Numbered from the stretch's first letter, positions 18,307 through 26,234 are shown. The stretch is 52,314 nucleotides of DNA from Hyphomicrobiales bacterium (GCA_017305595.1 JAFKKL010000019.1:1-52314); one strand, 5' to 3'. Numbers and translations are program-made. Notes: a model not told the origin generated them from the letters alone.

Positions 18307-18409
18307 CGTCTGCCGGTTTGTCAGGCACGCGAATTCGTATAGACAAGGCGATGACGGCTGGCGGTATCTTGCGATAAGCAGGCCGGACTTTGTTGTATTG
18401 GAGACGCTT

Positions 18410-18628
18410 GTGAACGTTCAGGAAGTCAGGAAACTCGACGCGTATTTGAAGCGTCTGTTCGGCAATCCAAAAATTCGCGTGGTGCCGCGTCCGAAGAAGG
18501 ATGATTCCGCCGAGGTTTATATCGGCGAGGAGTTCATCGGCGTGTTGTTCGTCGATGATGAGGATGATGATCGTTCGTTCCAGTTCCAGATGGCTATTCT
18601 GGAAGACGATCTCGTCGACGATGAGTAG
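18410..18628 (+). CDS. DUF3126 family protein
   Basis: 72-aa acidic protein matching the DUF3126 pattern: VRKLDAYLKRLFGNPKIRVV, then KKDDSAEVYIGEEFIGVLFV and an Asp-rich tail. GTG 18410 is chosen since GGAGA precedes it by 5 nt; a TTG at 18398 is in frame. It follows cysE on the same strand, as in many Rhizobiales. Function unknown; a small cytoplasmic accessory to cysteine metabolism is only a guess from position. Confidence 0.8.
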   Translation: MNVQEVRKLDAYLKRLFGNPKIRVVPRPKKDDSAEVYIGEEFIGVLFVDDEDDDRSFQFQMAILEDDLVDDE

Positions 18629-18675
18629 ACGGCCGGGACGGTGTCCGCTTGGTCCGGATGCCGGCGTACGCTGCG

Positions 18676-19395
18676 TTATTGGTGTGTGCTTCGTAACCGG
18701 CTGGTCAGCCGATCCATCGCTGCAGCGACATCACGCCAATGCACCAGCCATTGGCGTGAGAAGCGGAACGTGAGGTCCGCACCATTGATGCGTTGTTCGA
18801 CGAGACATGTTCCGGGCGTTTCGCGATCGCGCGTGCAGCGAGCGACAAACTGTTTGTCCTGTGTCTGCGCCAACAGCAAATCCTCTTCCTCGTAGGGTGT
18901 GCCGTCGCGGAAGGCTTGAAGCGTCAGGCCGTCCGCGACCACGGACTGCGTCGGTTCGAGATAGCGCGGGTAGATGGTTTGCAGCCGCGTTTCCGGAGAC
19001 ATTGCGCCGTGATGCTCGGCGATCGATAGAAAAATCCGCTTGATGGCATCCTGCGCATCCTCGACCGTTTCGGCACTGACGTGGCGCGGCATGCCGGGCG
19101 GTTCGAGCGACGGATAGTCGAAGCCGAGATCGACACGTTCCTGCGGTCCGGAATGGCGCTGCACCTTCTCGCGAATTGCCTTGGCCGGAATGTTGAACAG
19201 CGTGCCGCCGATGCTGATGGGAAGCGGTATCGGCTGTTCGGGCGGTGCGGGCCGCCAGGTCGGCCACAGCAGGTAAGCGATGAGCGCGACCGCGCTGATG
19301 CTGAGCAGGCCCGAAAGCAGGGCCATGCCGTAATACCGGCGTTGCGGTTGTCGCCGGCGCTGCGGCGGGTTGGAAGACGACGTGAGTGTTGTCAT
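18676..19395 (-). CDS. Single-pass membrane protein of unknown function
   Basis: 239-aa protein. After a short basic N-terminus (PPQRRRQPQRRYYGM) comes one membrane helix (LLSGLLSISAVALIAYLLWP), then a periplasmic-side domain beginning PIPLPISIGGTLFNIPAKAI that ends with two Cys in CTRDRETPGTCLVEQRI, a probable disulfide. ATG 19395 is assumed; the frame is open to 19470. Not recognised. It is divergent from the small membrane protein at 19643, and the intervening DNA carries a CtrA-like site. Confidence 0.65.
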   Translation of the reverse strand: MTTLTSSSNPPQRRRQPQRRYYGMALLSGLLSISAVALIAYLLWPTWRPAPPEQPIPLPISIGGTLFNIPAKAIREKVQRHSGPQERVDLGFDYPSLEPPGMPRHVSAETVEDAQDAIKRIFLSIAEHHGAMSPETRLQTIYPRYLEPTQSVVADGLTLQAFRDGTPYEEEDLLLAQTQDKQFVARCTRDRETPGTCLVEQRINGADLTFRFSRQWLVHWRDVAAAMDRLTSRLRSTHQ

Positions 19396-19560
19396 GGACA
19401 ACCGGGACCTTGTCTCGCGCCGTGGTTCGAGCGCGCTTCGTGCTCGGCCATTGACCGAATCACTTGCCAATATGCCATGGCGGCCGTGCCGGCGTACGCG
19501 CGTGCGGCCGCGTTGGCGTACAAATTTAGGTTTCGATCGATCGCGGTTCCGGCGCGGCTG

Positions 19561-19576
19561 TTAACCTTTTCTTAAG
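19561..19576 (+). promoter_or_regulatory. Candidate CtrA-type site
   Basis: TTAA-CCTTTTC-TTAAG matches the TTAA-N7-TTAA core recognised by the cell-cycle regulator CtrA in alphaproteobacteria. It lies 67 bp upstream of the next ATG, inside a divergent intergenic region. The final C of the consensus TTAAC is replaced by G. Confidence 0.35.
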
Positions 19577-19642
19577 GATAAAGTGGCGGCCGGAGCCTGA
19601 TTTTGCCAAGCATGATGCGCCAACTGTCGGGAAGGGGCGCTC

Positions 19643-19972
19643 ATGTCACCGGACGCATTGAATTCGCTGTTTTCGCTGCTGATCGGGTTCGCGCTCGCCG
19701 GTGCGCTGGTGAGCGGTTATCAGGCGTTTGTGCAACGTCCGGCCGGGTTCGGCCTGTTGCAGCAGGAGGCGATGACGCGCTCGTTCGTGGCGGTGCCGTT
19801 CCTGGTGTTCGCCGCACCCTTCATCATCATGCGCAATACGCTGCGCGGTCGCCAGATCGAGCGGCGCCGCGTCGAATTCGTGATGATGGCGACGGTGCTG
19901 TCCGGATTCTGGAGCCTGATGTCGGGCACCTTTGTGGTGATGACGCTGCGTGCGATGGGGCTGTTTGCCTGA
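19643..19972 (+). CDS. Small integral membrane protein of unknown function
   Basis: 109-aa protein with three hydrophobic segments (SLFSLLIGFALAGALVSGYQ; VAVPFLVFAAPFIIMR; MMATVLSGFWSLMSGTFVVM) joined by Arg-rich cytoplasmic loops (RGRQIERRRVEF). AAGGGG sits 6 nt before ATG 19643. I do not recognise the function. The gamma carbonic anhydrase gene follows on the same strand after 88 bp. Confidence 0.7.
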   Translation: MSPDALNSLFSLLIGFALAGALVSGYQAFVQRPAGFGLLQQEAMTRSFVAVPFLVFAAPFIIMRNTLRGRQIERRRVEFVMMATVLSGFWSLMSGTFVVMTLRAMGLFA

Positions 19973-20060
19973 CGTCACCCGCTTGATAGCGGCATTTTGC
20001 ATCGACGGCGCGTTGGCGTAGCATCGGTCCCATCTCGCATTTCAGAAACCAGGATACCTC

Positions 20061-20591
20061 ATGGCGATTTACGAACTCGATGGACAGGGGCCTGAACTCC
20101 CCGCCGATGGCGACTGCTTTGTTGCGGAGACGGCTGCGGTCGTCGGCAAGATCAGGATGCACAAGGGATCCAGCATCTGGTTCGGAGCCGTGCTACGCGG
20201 CGACAACGAGTGGATCGAACTCGGCGAGAATTCCAACATTCAGGATAACGCCACCTGTCATACCGATCCTGGCTTTCCGCTCACCATCGGCAAGAACTGC
20301 ACCATCGGTCATAACGTCATCCTGCACGGCTGCACCATCGAGGACGGTGCGCTGATCGGCATGGGCTCGATAGTGATGAACGGCGCACGCATTCGCAGCG
20401 GCTGCGTTGTCGGTGCTGGTGCGGTGATTACTGAAGGCAAGGAATTTCCGGAGCGGTCGCTGATCATTGGTGCGCCCGCACGCGCGATCCGCACGCTTGA
20501 GCCTGCGCAGGTAGAAGCCATGACGCGCGGCGCCGGCTTCTATGTCGCCAACGGCGCGCGGTTCAAGAAGGGCTTGAAGAAGATCGGCTGA
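20061..20591 (+). CDS. Gamma-type carbonic anhydrase family protein
   Basis: 176-aa left-handed beta-helix trimer-type protein (YrdA/CaiE/PaaY-like). The three zinc-ligand histidines are present at H67, H84 and H89 (ATCHTDPG, GHNVILHG), with the conserved RGDN (46-49) and NIQDN (59-63). The catalytic acid loop of the archaeal Cam enzyme is absent, as in most bacterial members, so CO2 hydration activity is uncertain. Start has AGGA upstream. Converges on the BTLCP gene. Confidence 0.9.
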   Translation: MAIYELDGQGPELPADGDCFVAETAAVVGKIRMHKGSSIWFGAVLRGDNEWIELGENSNIQDNATCHTDPGFPLTIGKNCTIGHNVILHGCTIEDGALIGMGSIVMNGARIRSGCVVGAGAVITEGKEFPERSLIIGAPARAIRTLEPAQVEAMTRGAGFYVANGARFKKGLKKIG

Positions 20592-20643
20592 TCGCCGTCG
20601 TCTCGCAACGCTTCGACCAATCCTGTCGCGACAAGTCCATCGC

Positions 20644-20680
20644 AAAAAAGGTGCGGCCAGCCTTGGGGGAGGCTGGCCGC
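20644..20680 (-). terminator. Rho-independent terminator of the BTLCP gene
   Basis: On the minus strand GCGGCCAGCC (20680-20671) pairs perfectly with GGCTGGCCGC (20662-20653) around the loop TCCCCCAA, followed by ACC and six T (20649-20644). A textbook intrinsic terminator about 60 nt after the stop codon. Confidence 0.88.
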
Positions 20681-20728
20681 GCGCGATCCGGTCTTGGACG
20701 GGGAGGGGTGGGGGACGACCGGGTCGCG
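20644..20728 (-). ncRNA. Possible 3'-UTR small RNA with C-rich loops (includes terminator)
   Basis: Minus-strand transcript end of the BTLCP gene. A first hairpin (20728-20682; inner stem CCGGTC/GACCGG, outer CGCGA/TCGCG, one mismatch) exposes a loop with CCCCCACCCCTCCCC. The second is the terminator hairpin with loop TCCCCCAA. Two stem-loops with C-rich, anti-Shine-Dalgarno-like loops, the last ending in a T-run, resemble the cuckoo / CCUCCUCCC-type sRNAs of alphaproteobacteria. That these are processed into a small RNA is inference. The 18 nt at 20699-20716 recur at 23355-23372. Confidence 0.35.
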
Positions 20729-20740
20729 TGTCTCCTGACG

Positions 20741-21358
20741 TTAGTGAGCGCTGGCGGTGGCGACAGCGGCGTTCGGTTGGCCGAGCGAAACCCATACGTT
20801 GGGGTTGCTCTGCGACTGCCGCTTGACGAAGCGGTAGCCGGTCTCGGTCCAGGCGACGACTTCCTCGTTCTGGTTATCGAGGATGAATTCGCCCTTGTTC
20901 GATTTCACCGTGAGCACGGCGTGGCCTTCGCCCTTCTTGTCGCGCACCACGGTGATCAGCAGAGCTTCGCGTGGCCAGCCGGCATCGATCAGCATCTTGC
21001 GCTTGAGCAGGACGTAGTCTTCGCAATCGCCATAGCCGTCGGTCGGCAGCGACCACTTCTCGACGACGCCCCAATGCTCCATGTCGGTCATCGGCTTGAT
21101 GGTGTCGTTGACCCAGCGATTGACGCGCAGCAGATCTTTCCACGCGGTCTGCGACATCACGATATCGCGGGCCTGCGTCGCGTCGCCCCGGCATTCGCCC
21201 GGATTCTCGGCGCAGAATTCAACCCAGCCGATCGGCGAGCGCGTGGTGTCGCCAAGGCTGGCATATTGCACCCGGCCGTTGCCGGCGTGCGCGGCTGTCG
21301 TTAATCCGAACAGGATGGCGATGATCGCCAATCCTTTCCCCTGTCCCCGTTTAAACAT
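20741..21358 (-). CDS. Transglutaminase-like cysteine peptidase (BTLCP family, LapG-like)
   Basis: 205-aa periplasmic protein with a Sec signal (GLAIIAILFGLTTAAHAG). The catalytic triad of the BTLCP family is visible: Cys112 in GYGDCEDYVLLKR, His146 in GEGHAVLTV and Asp161 in FILDNQ. LapG, the best-known member, cleaves surface adhesins under c-di-GMP control. Here no LapD or adhesin gene is adjacent, although a dual-PilZ gene lies upstream on the same strand. The substrate is unknown. Confidence 0.9.
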   Translation of the reverse strand: MFKRGQGKGLAIIAILFGLTTAAHAGNGRVQYASLGDTTRSPIGWVEFCAENPGECRGDATQARDIVMSQTAWKDLLRVNRWVNDTIKPMTDMEHWGVVEKWSLPTDGYGDCEDYVLLKRKMLIDAGWPREALLITVVRDKKGEGHAVLTVKSNKGEFILDNQNEEVVAWTETGYRFVKRQSQSNPNVWVSLGQPNAAVATASAH

Positions 21359-21679
21359 TGTGGCCCCCGTTTCTTGTTGGGACCACTATTCGCACAAAGG
21401 ATTTGCAGTGCGGCTAAGTCGCTGAAGTACAATTGAGATGAATGCAGATCAATACTTACAGAAATTCGAGATTTACTTGAATTGAATTTGTCTCAAATTT
21501 TACAGATTGGCATTTGATTCAAATTTTATCGATTAACCGCTGAAAGGCTGCAAACTTGCAGACGTGCGGAGCTCAAAAGCTCGCGCGTTAACGCGGTTCG
21601 TGAGCCTCAAATAGAGGTTTTACCCGCAGCCAAGCGGGCTTGAACACGATGATGGAGGGGATTTCGGCGGTCGGCGCGT
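21359..21679. other. AT-rich intergenic region with small palindromes
   Basis: 321 bp between the PilZ stop and the BTLCP start. 21430-21535 is clearly AT-rich with repeated TTGAAT / ATTCAAA-like words. 21548-21561 is a perfect palindrome CTGCAA-AC-TTGCAG, followed by GAGCT-CAAA-AGCTC and CGCG-TTAA-CGCG. It presumably holds the BTLCP promoter and the PilZ transcript end. No open frame worth calling. Confidence 0.5.
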
Positions 21680-22294
21680 TTACCGCGCGGTGACGCTATT
21701 TTCCAGAGTCTCGGCAAGCTGCTCGTGAAGGAATTCGAGCGCGAAGCCTTCGTCGAGATGACGGACCACCCGCGCCTGAACCTCGCCGAGCGAAACCAGC
21801 GACTTAATAGGCGGCCGGTATTCCGCCGCGACCGCCGCGCCGGACAGCGACAGGTCGATGATCCGGCAGGTCATGCGCTGGCCGTCTTCCATCGTCAGGA
21901 TGGCGATCGGATTGCGTGGGATGAGGCGATCGTGCCTGCGATCCTCGGGAAGGTTGAGGATGTCACGATTGGCAAGCCAGGTCAGTTGTGCGGCGAGCTT
22001 GTCGCGCTTGCGCGGCGTTGCGCCGACGCTCATCGCGAAGCCATTGTCGATGATGCGCGTGATCTTGCCTTCGACGCGACCGACGTGATCGAGGTAGGCG
22101 ATGACGCGATCACCGACATTGCCGATACCCGGGGCCAGCATCGCTACGCCGCCGGGCGACATGTTAATCACCTGGCATGGATACTCGCGCCGGTCCGGCA
22201 GCATGTAACGTCCAAGCAGGTGAACCTTCACCCGCTGGAAACGCCGTCGCTCTTCGGCGACCGGATGCTCAGACTGTTTTTGCGCGAAAGCCAT
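21680..22294 (-). CDS. Tandem PilZ-domain protein
   Basis: 204-aa cytoplasmic protein with two PilZ-like halves. The first has RRRFQRVKVHLLGRYMLPDR with INMSPGGVAML; the second has RRHDRLIPRNPIAILTMEDG with IDLSLSGAAVAAE. Both keep the RxxxR-like start and the (D/N)xSxxG motif used to bind cyclic di-GMP. ATG 22294 is chosen; an in-frame GTG at 22306 is possible. A CtrA-like site lies about 60 bp upstream. Likely role: c-di-GMP-responsive control of motility or exopolysaccharide (inference). Confidence 0.88.
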   Translation of the reverse strand: MAFAQKQSEHPVAEERRRFQRVKVHLLGRYMLPDRREYPCQVINMSPGGVAMLAPGIGNVGDRVIAYLDHVGRVEGKITRIIDNGFAMSVGATPRKRDKLAAQLTWLANRDILNLPEDRRHDRLIPRNPIAILTMEDGQRMTCRIIDLSLSGAAVAAEYRPPIKSLVSLGEVQARVVRHLDEGFALEFLHEQLAETLENSVTAR

Positions 22295-22353
22295 ACTGGA
22301 TTGCACCGGGTGGGCCGGGTCACGGGTATGGATAAACCCTACGGTGTGCAGGG

Positions 22354-22370
22354 TTAACGCGGCGTTACAT
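22354..22370 (-). promoter_or_regulatory. Weak CtrA-like site upstream of the PilZ gene
   Basis: On the minus strand GTAA-CGCCGCG-TTAACCC, one mismatch in the first half of TTAA-N7-TTAACC, 60 bp upstream of the PilZ ATG. Reported because three other sites of this type occur near related genes. Confidence 0.25.
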
Positions 22371-22419
22371 CAGCGCAGGGGCCGGGCCGCTGGAGTGCTT
22401 CTACGAACAGCTCGAAGGA

Positions 22420-22977
22420 TCAGACCAGACCTTCATAGACCATCAAGCCGCGTGCCAGCGTCAGCTTTCTGAGGACGCGGGGTGCAAAGCGCTGCGGCGG
22501 ATGTCCCATGTAACGCCACGAGGTCAATGTCAGGTCGGTAAGGGCGTGGCACCCCTCCACGAACGGGACCATGAGCCCGGTCAGGCTGATCGGCATATGG
22601 GCACGGGTATTGAACGGCAACAGCAGCAGTTCGAGCGGGATCGGTCGTCCGTCCGAACTGTGCGCGGTGACGCCCACCACGGCGGCGAGCTTGTCGGCAA
22701 TGACGGCGTCGAGGATGTCCTCGATCTCGATACGGCTTGCCGGTTGAAACAGGCCTGAGAATTTCTCGCCCTTGAGATCCTTGCCGAGCAAAGCGCAGAC
22801 GCGCGTTCCCGCCACCCGGAATGGATATCCGGCGGCGGGATCATAGGACAGCACAAAAATATCGCCAAGCAATTCGCGCACCGGACCCGGCTCCAGCTCG
22901 CTGCGATCCGGAGCCGGATTGAGGCCGCGCTTTTCGTCCCAATAGGCGAAAAATTCCCGGCTTGCTGGATGTTTCAT
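22420..22977 (-). CDS. PAS-domain protein (PAS_5 family)
   Basis: 185-aa cytoplasmic protein resembling the alphaproteobacterial PAS_5 family: REFFAYWDEKRGLNPAPDRS near the N-terminus, then RELLGDIFVLSYDPAAGYPF, RVAGTRVCALLGKDLKG and LELLLLPFNTRAHMPISLTG. There is no output domain, so it is probably a stand-alone sensor or partner. ATG 22977 is chosen because family members start just before the FFxYW block. Followed 125 bp later by the PilZ gene on the same strand. Confidence 0.8.
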   Translation of the reverse strand: MKHPASREFFAYWDEKRGLNPAPDRSELEPGPVRELLGDIFVLSYDPAAGYPFRVAGTRVCALLGKDLKGEKFSGLFQPASRIEIEDILDAVIADKLAAVVGVTAHSSDGRPIPLELLLLPFNTRAHMPISLTGLMVPFVEGCHALTDLTLTSWRYMGHPPQRFAPRVLRKLTLARGLMVYEGLV

Positions 22978-23118
22978 GACCCGAACCTGACCCGCGATTG
23001 CCTTGATGGGACAGAGTTGTCCCGTCCTCACGCACTGCTGGCCCTTTCCTTGTTGTCGCAGGGGAGGCTGTGAAGGGTCCATGCCCGGATCGGAGTTTCA
23101 CCCGACTTTGTGCCGTTA

Positions 23119-23156
23119 AGGTTAAATTCACCATGAATTTTAACCTGCCGCTAACC
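23119..23156. promoter_or_regulatory. Inverted repeat plus CtrA-like site upstream of the PAS gene
   Basis: GGTTAAATTCA-CCA-TGAATTTTAACC (23119-23144) is a near-perfect inverted repeat. Its right end forms TTAA-CCTGCCG-CTAACC (23140-23156), one mismatch from TTAA-N7-TTAACC and almost identical to the site at 35486. It could act on the minus-strand PAS gene or on a plus-strand transcript ending at 23435. Confidence 0.35.
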
Positions 23157-23349
23157 GACGCGTCGTCGGGCGCGATAGCGGGACCCGCATTAACGATAGG
23201 TTCACTATGAGCTTGGGGACGGGGAAAATCGCGGTAGTATCACCGTGCTCCAAGACGTGCAGGAAACTCCGGGTTTGGACTGTCGCCGGCTTCTCCAAGG
23301 GCTGGCGGAGGCGATCCCGGCAGGGTGGTTGAGAACAGACGATCGGCTG
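23157..23349. other. Gene-free stretch between PAS and rhomboid genes
   Basis: Part of a 597-bp gap. Short plus-strand frames exist (23132-23209, 25 codons; 23203-23328, 41 codons, beginning MSLGTGKIAVV and overlapping the former at ATGA), as does an antisense frame, but none has a ribosome site or composition I would call coding. It probably contains the 5' part of the transcript that ends at the terminator near 23435. Confidence 0.4.
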
Positions 23350-23351
23350 TG

Positions 23352-23435
23352 ATGCGGGGAGGGGTGGGGGACCCCGCATAACAAGACCGACGCAGGAAGA
23401 AAGGCAGCGTTTCTCAGGCGCTGCCTTTTTCTTTT
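23352..23435 (+). ncRNA. Candidate small RNA: G-rich hairpin followed by intrinsic terminator
   Basis: ATGCGGGG (23352-23359) pairs with CCCCGCAT (23372-23379), exposing the loop AGGGGTGGGGGA. Twenty-one nt later comes a perfect terminator. No protein gene on the plus strand ends here, so the terminator implies an independent transcript. The 18 nt at 23355-23372 are identical to 20699-20716, and are therefore complementary to the C-rich loop of the minus-strand element there. The 5' end is unknown. Confidence 0.4.
23401..23435 (+). terminator. Rho-independent terminator without an annotated upstream gene
   Basis: AAGGCAGCG (23401-23409) pairs with CGCTGCCTT (23419-23427) around a 9-nt loop, followed by TTTCTTTT. 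The strongest plus-strand terminator in the window; the nearest plus-strand gene upstream is 2.8 kb away. Confidence 0.85.
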
Positions 23436-23574
23436 GCGGATCTATCTAGGATCGTGTCTCCGAAAGCGGTTTTCACCGGAGTGGAGTTGACCGTTCCGCG
23501 GGCTTGCGCTGGCCGCCCAAGCCGCCTATTTGGGCCCATCGCTCATCTGAGCCCGGCTTTTCAGGCATCCAACG

Positions 23575-24333
23575 TTGGACCCTCATCCCCCACAACGCGA
23601 ACCGATCCTTACGCTTCCCGGCGCGCTGACGGTGTATGTCGGGCTGCTGATCGCGATCCATGCGGTGAGGGCGCTGTTGTTGCCGCAGGATTGGGACTAC
23701 TGGGTGCTGGAAGTCTTCAGCTTCATTCCCAAGCGATATGACACCTCGCTTCTGGCTATTCCCATTGCCGGCGGAGAGGGCGCGAAGGTCTGGACCTTTC
23801 TCACCTATTCGCTGCTGCACGCCAATCTGACTCATATCATCTTCAACATCCTGTGGTTGTTGCCGTTCGGCAGCGCCGTTGCGCGGCGGTTCGGCGCGAT
23901 CCGCTTCTTCCTTTTTATGGCGGTGACCGCCGCCTCCGGGGCAGCGGCACATCTTCTGACCCACGAACATGCCCTTGCACCGATGATCGGTGCTTCGGCG
24001 TCGGTATCCGGTGCGATGGCCGCGGCAATCCGTTTTGCCTTCGTGCGTGGCGGGTTTCTCTCGTTCCGCCGCGGCGATGCCGATGCAGCGGCCACGGTAC
24101 CGGCACAACCGTTGTGGCGTGCGTTGCGCGACCCGCGCGTGCTGGGATTTCTGGCGGTCTGGTTCGGCATCAACATCGTGTTCGGTGTCGGCTCCATCGG
24201 CATCGGGACCGAGGGTGTCTCGGTCGCCTGGCAGGCGCATATCGGCGGCTTCTTCGCGGGGTTGCTGCTGTTCTCGTTGTTCGATCCTGTCCCGCGCCGT
24301 GGCACCCGGGTTGCGCCGCCGGTATCAGACTGA
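23575..24333 (+). CDS. Rhomboid-family intramembrane serine protease
   Basis: 252-aa polytopic membrane protein with about six to seven helices. The catalytic dyad is visible as Ser141 in IGASASVSG and His222 in WQAHIGGFFAGLLL. The L1-loop-like WTFLTYSLLHANLTHIIFN carries the conserved His/Asn. The residue after the serine is Ala rather than the commoner Gly. Start is the TTG at 23575; no ATG or GTG lies nearby upstream in frame. The CBS gene follows after 240 bp. Confidence 0.88.
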   Translation: MDPHPPQREPILTLPGALTVYVGLLIAIHAVRALLLPQDWDYWVLEVFSFIPKRYDTSLLAIPIAGGEGAKVWTFLTYSLLHANLTHIIFNILWLLPFGSAVARRFGAIRFFLFMAVTAASGAAAHLLTHEHALAPMIGASASVSGAMAAAIRFAFVRGGFLSFRRGDADAAATVPAQPLWRALRDPRVLGFLAVWFGINIVFGVGSIGIGTEGVSVAWQAHIGGFFAGLLLFSLFDPVPRRGTRVAPPVSD

Positions 24334-24573
24334 TCCGATCTCGATGCGCGGTTCCCTCGCTTGCGAGGTCGCGTGATTTCATCCATCATTCTGCTGCATT
24401 CAGGCGAGGTGCGGGGCGCGGCCTCTGATGGCGCTGCCCACCCAATCGCGTGAACGAGACGCGTCTGTTCGTCACATGCGCGTGAACAAAGTTGGCGCTG
24501 AAGGGTTGCCTGAAGGCGAAGAAGGTCGAGATCGCGTGTCTCGTACCGCGCGATCGCTTTTTGGGAGGCGACT

Positions 24574-25002
24574 ATGACCGTGCGCTCTATTCTTGATTCC
24601 AAGGGTCATCACATCGTTAGCATCGAGCCCGACATGAAGCTGTCGGACGCGGTCAAGCTTCTCGCTGAGCGGCGCATCGGCGCCGTGCTGGTCATCAAGA
24701 ATCAGCGGATCGAGGGGATTCTGTCGGAGCGCGACATCGTTCGCGTATTAGGCCAGCGTGGCGCGGGCGTGCTCGATGAGCCGGTGCGTGAGGTCATGAC
24801 CCGCAAAGTCGTTGGTTGCCGGGAGAAGGACACTGTTGCCGAAATCATGGAACCCCTGACCGCAGGCAAGTTCCGGCACTTGCCGGTGCTGGAAGGCGAC
24901 TCGATCGTCGGCCTGCTTTCGATCGGCGACGTCGTTAAATGGCGCGTCATGGAGTTCGAACGCGAGCAGGAAGCGTTGCAGGACTATATCAAGACCGCCT
25001 GA
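24574..25002 (+). CDS. CBS-domain pair protein
   Basis: 142-aa cytoplasmic protein made of two CBS domains (IEPDMKLSDAVKLLAERRIG with GILSERDIVRVL; REVMTRKVVGCREKDTVAEI with GLLSIGDVVKWR) and a short helical tail. Stand-alone CBS pairs sense adenine nucleotides or SAM and modulate partners. Good ribosome site GGGAGG before ATG 24574. Convergent with the patatin gene. Confidence 0.93.
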   Translation: MTVRSILDSKGHHIVSIEPDMKLSDAVKLLAERRIGAVLVIKNQRIEGILSERDIVRVLGQRGAGVLDEPVREVMTRKVVGCREKDTVAEIMEPLTAGKFRHLPVLEGDSIVGLLSIGDVVKWRVMEFEREQEALQDYIKTA

Positions 25003-25065
25003 GAGGATTTTTTGATTCCGACCGCCATTGTCAGTGGACGTCCGATCCGCTGACGATGGCGATTA

Positions 25066-26106
25066 TTAGCTACTCGCATCGGATTTGCGGTCGATGTCGG
25101 TCGTCTCCATCACCGCGCCGGGCGCGAGAATGTCGATGGCTTCCTGAATCGCTTCGATGGCGCGCTCGGCGGCGCGCGCACCATGAGCGATGGCTTCCTC
25201 TGCCCGATGGAATTCGAACCAGCCGATCTGACCGACGCGCGGTGCGATCAGAAGATCCGGTGGATCGCCAGCCAGCCGCGCGCGCGTAATGCGATCCTGC
25301 ATGATATTGAAGGCGTCGATCATCACGGTGGAAATGCCGGGCCGGCCGCCGCCGCCGAAGAACTCGCGTTTCATCGTGCGCTCTGGCGAGGAAAAGAACT
25401 TGCCGATGCCGCGTTTCGGCGGTGGCGGTGTTTCCTCGACCGTCGGCGGCAGCGGGTCGGGCGCGGTGCCATGCGAGAAGATGGTTGTCGCGTGGCCGAA
25501 CACGTCGGTGCTGAGATTGGCGGCGATGACGATTTCGGCGCCAAGCGCGCGGGCCGTCGACACCGGCACCGGATTGACCAGCGCGCCATCGACCAGCCAG
25601 CGGTCGCCGACCAAGAACGGTGCAAAGATTCCCGGCAACGCGAATGACGCGCGCATCGCATCGACAACCCGGCCATGGGTCAGCCAGATTTCGTGACCGG
25701 TGCGGACTTCGGTTGCCACCGATGCGAACTTCATCGGCAAATCTTCGATCAGCGTTTCGCCGAGTGCGGCTTCCAGTTGCGCGGCAAGCTTCTCGCCGCC
25801 GATCAGGCCGGAGCCGTTCAGCTTGATGTCGAGATAACCGAAAATGTTGCGGGGTTGCAGACCGCGCGCCCATTCTTCCAGTTTATCGAGGTGGCCGGAC
25901 GCATAGCTGCCGCCGACCACGGCGCCGATCGAGGTGCCGACCACGACGTCGGGGACGATGCCGTGCGCAATCAGCGCGCGCAGGATGCCGATGTGAGCGA
26001 ATCCACGTGCTGCGCCGCCGCCGAGCGCAAGACCTACGATCGGGCGTCGGGTCGGGCCCAGGCCCACTTTGACGCGGCCGTTGCCGTTGTTCGGTGTTTT
26101 CCCCAT
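25066..26106 (-). CDS. Patatin-like phospholipase family protein
   Basis: 346-aa RssA/YlbK-type serine lipid acyl hydrolase. Oxyanion loop GLALGGGAARGFAHIG (about 25-40), nucleophile Ser59 in VVGTSIGAVVGG and catalytic Asp171 in WLVDGALVNPVP form the Ser-Asp dyad. There is no signal peptide; it probably acts on the inner membrane. ATG 26106 has GAGAG 5 nt upstream; the frame is open to 26199. Confidence 0.92.
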   Translation of the reverse strand: MGKTPNNGNGRVKVGLGPTRRPIVGLALGGGAARGFAHIGILRALIAHGIVPDVVVGTSIGAVVGGSYASGHLDKLEEWARGLQPRNIFGYLDIKLNGSGLIGGEKLAAQLEAALGETLIEDLPMKFASVATEVRTGHEIWLTHGRVVDAMRASFALPGIFAPFLVGDRWLVDGALVNPVPVSTARALGAEIVIAANLSTDVFGHATTIFSHGTAPDPLPPTVEETPPPPKRGIGKFFSSPERTMKREFFGGGGRPGISTVMIDAFNIMQDRITRARLAGDPPDLLIAPRVGQIGWFEFHRAEEAIAHGARAAERAIEAIQEAIDILAPGAVMETTDIDRKSDASS

Positions 26107-26234
26107 CGGACTCTCAATGTTGTGCGTCGGGGATAGTCCCAATGGGCCGAAAATGCCAGCGATCCGAGCCTGCGATTGACTGATACGCCGCGGACTCATG
26201 GCTTGAGCGCGACCTTCGACCTTGAGGCTTGAAT

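Noticed and set aside
20699-20716. G-quadruplex reading of the G-rich 18-mer
   Set aside because: Only three clean G-runs are present in each copy; hairpin loops explain the conservation better.
23203-23328. 41-codon frame with SPCSKTC, reminiscent of DUF1289 proteins
   Set aside because: Only the SPCxKxC word matches; the following GxCxGCxR part is missing and there is no ribosome site, so it is mentioned only as a possible frame within an RNA.
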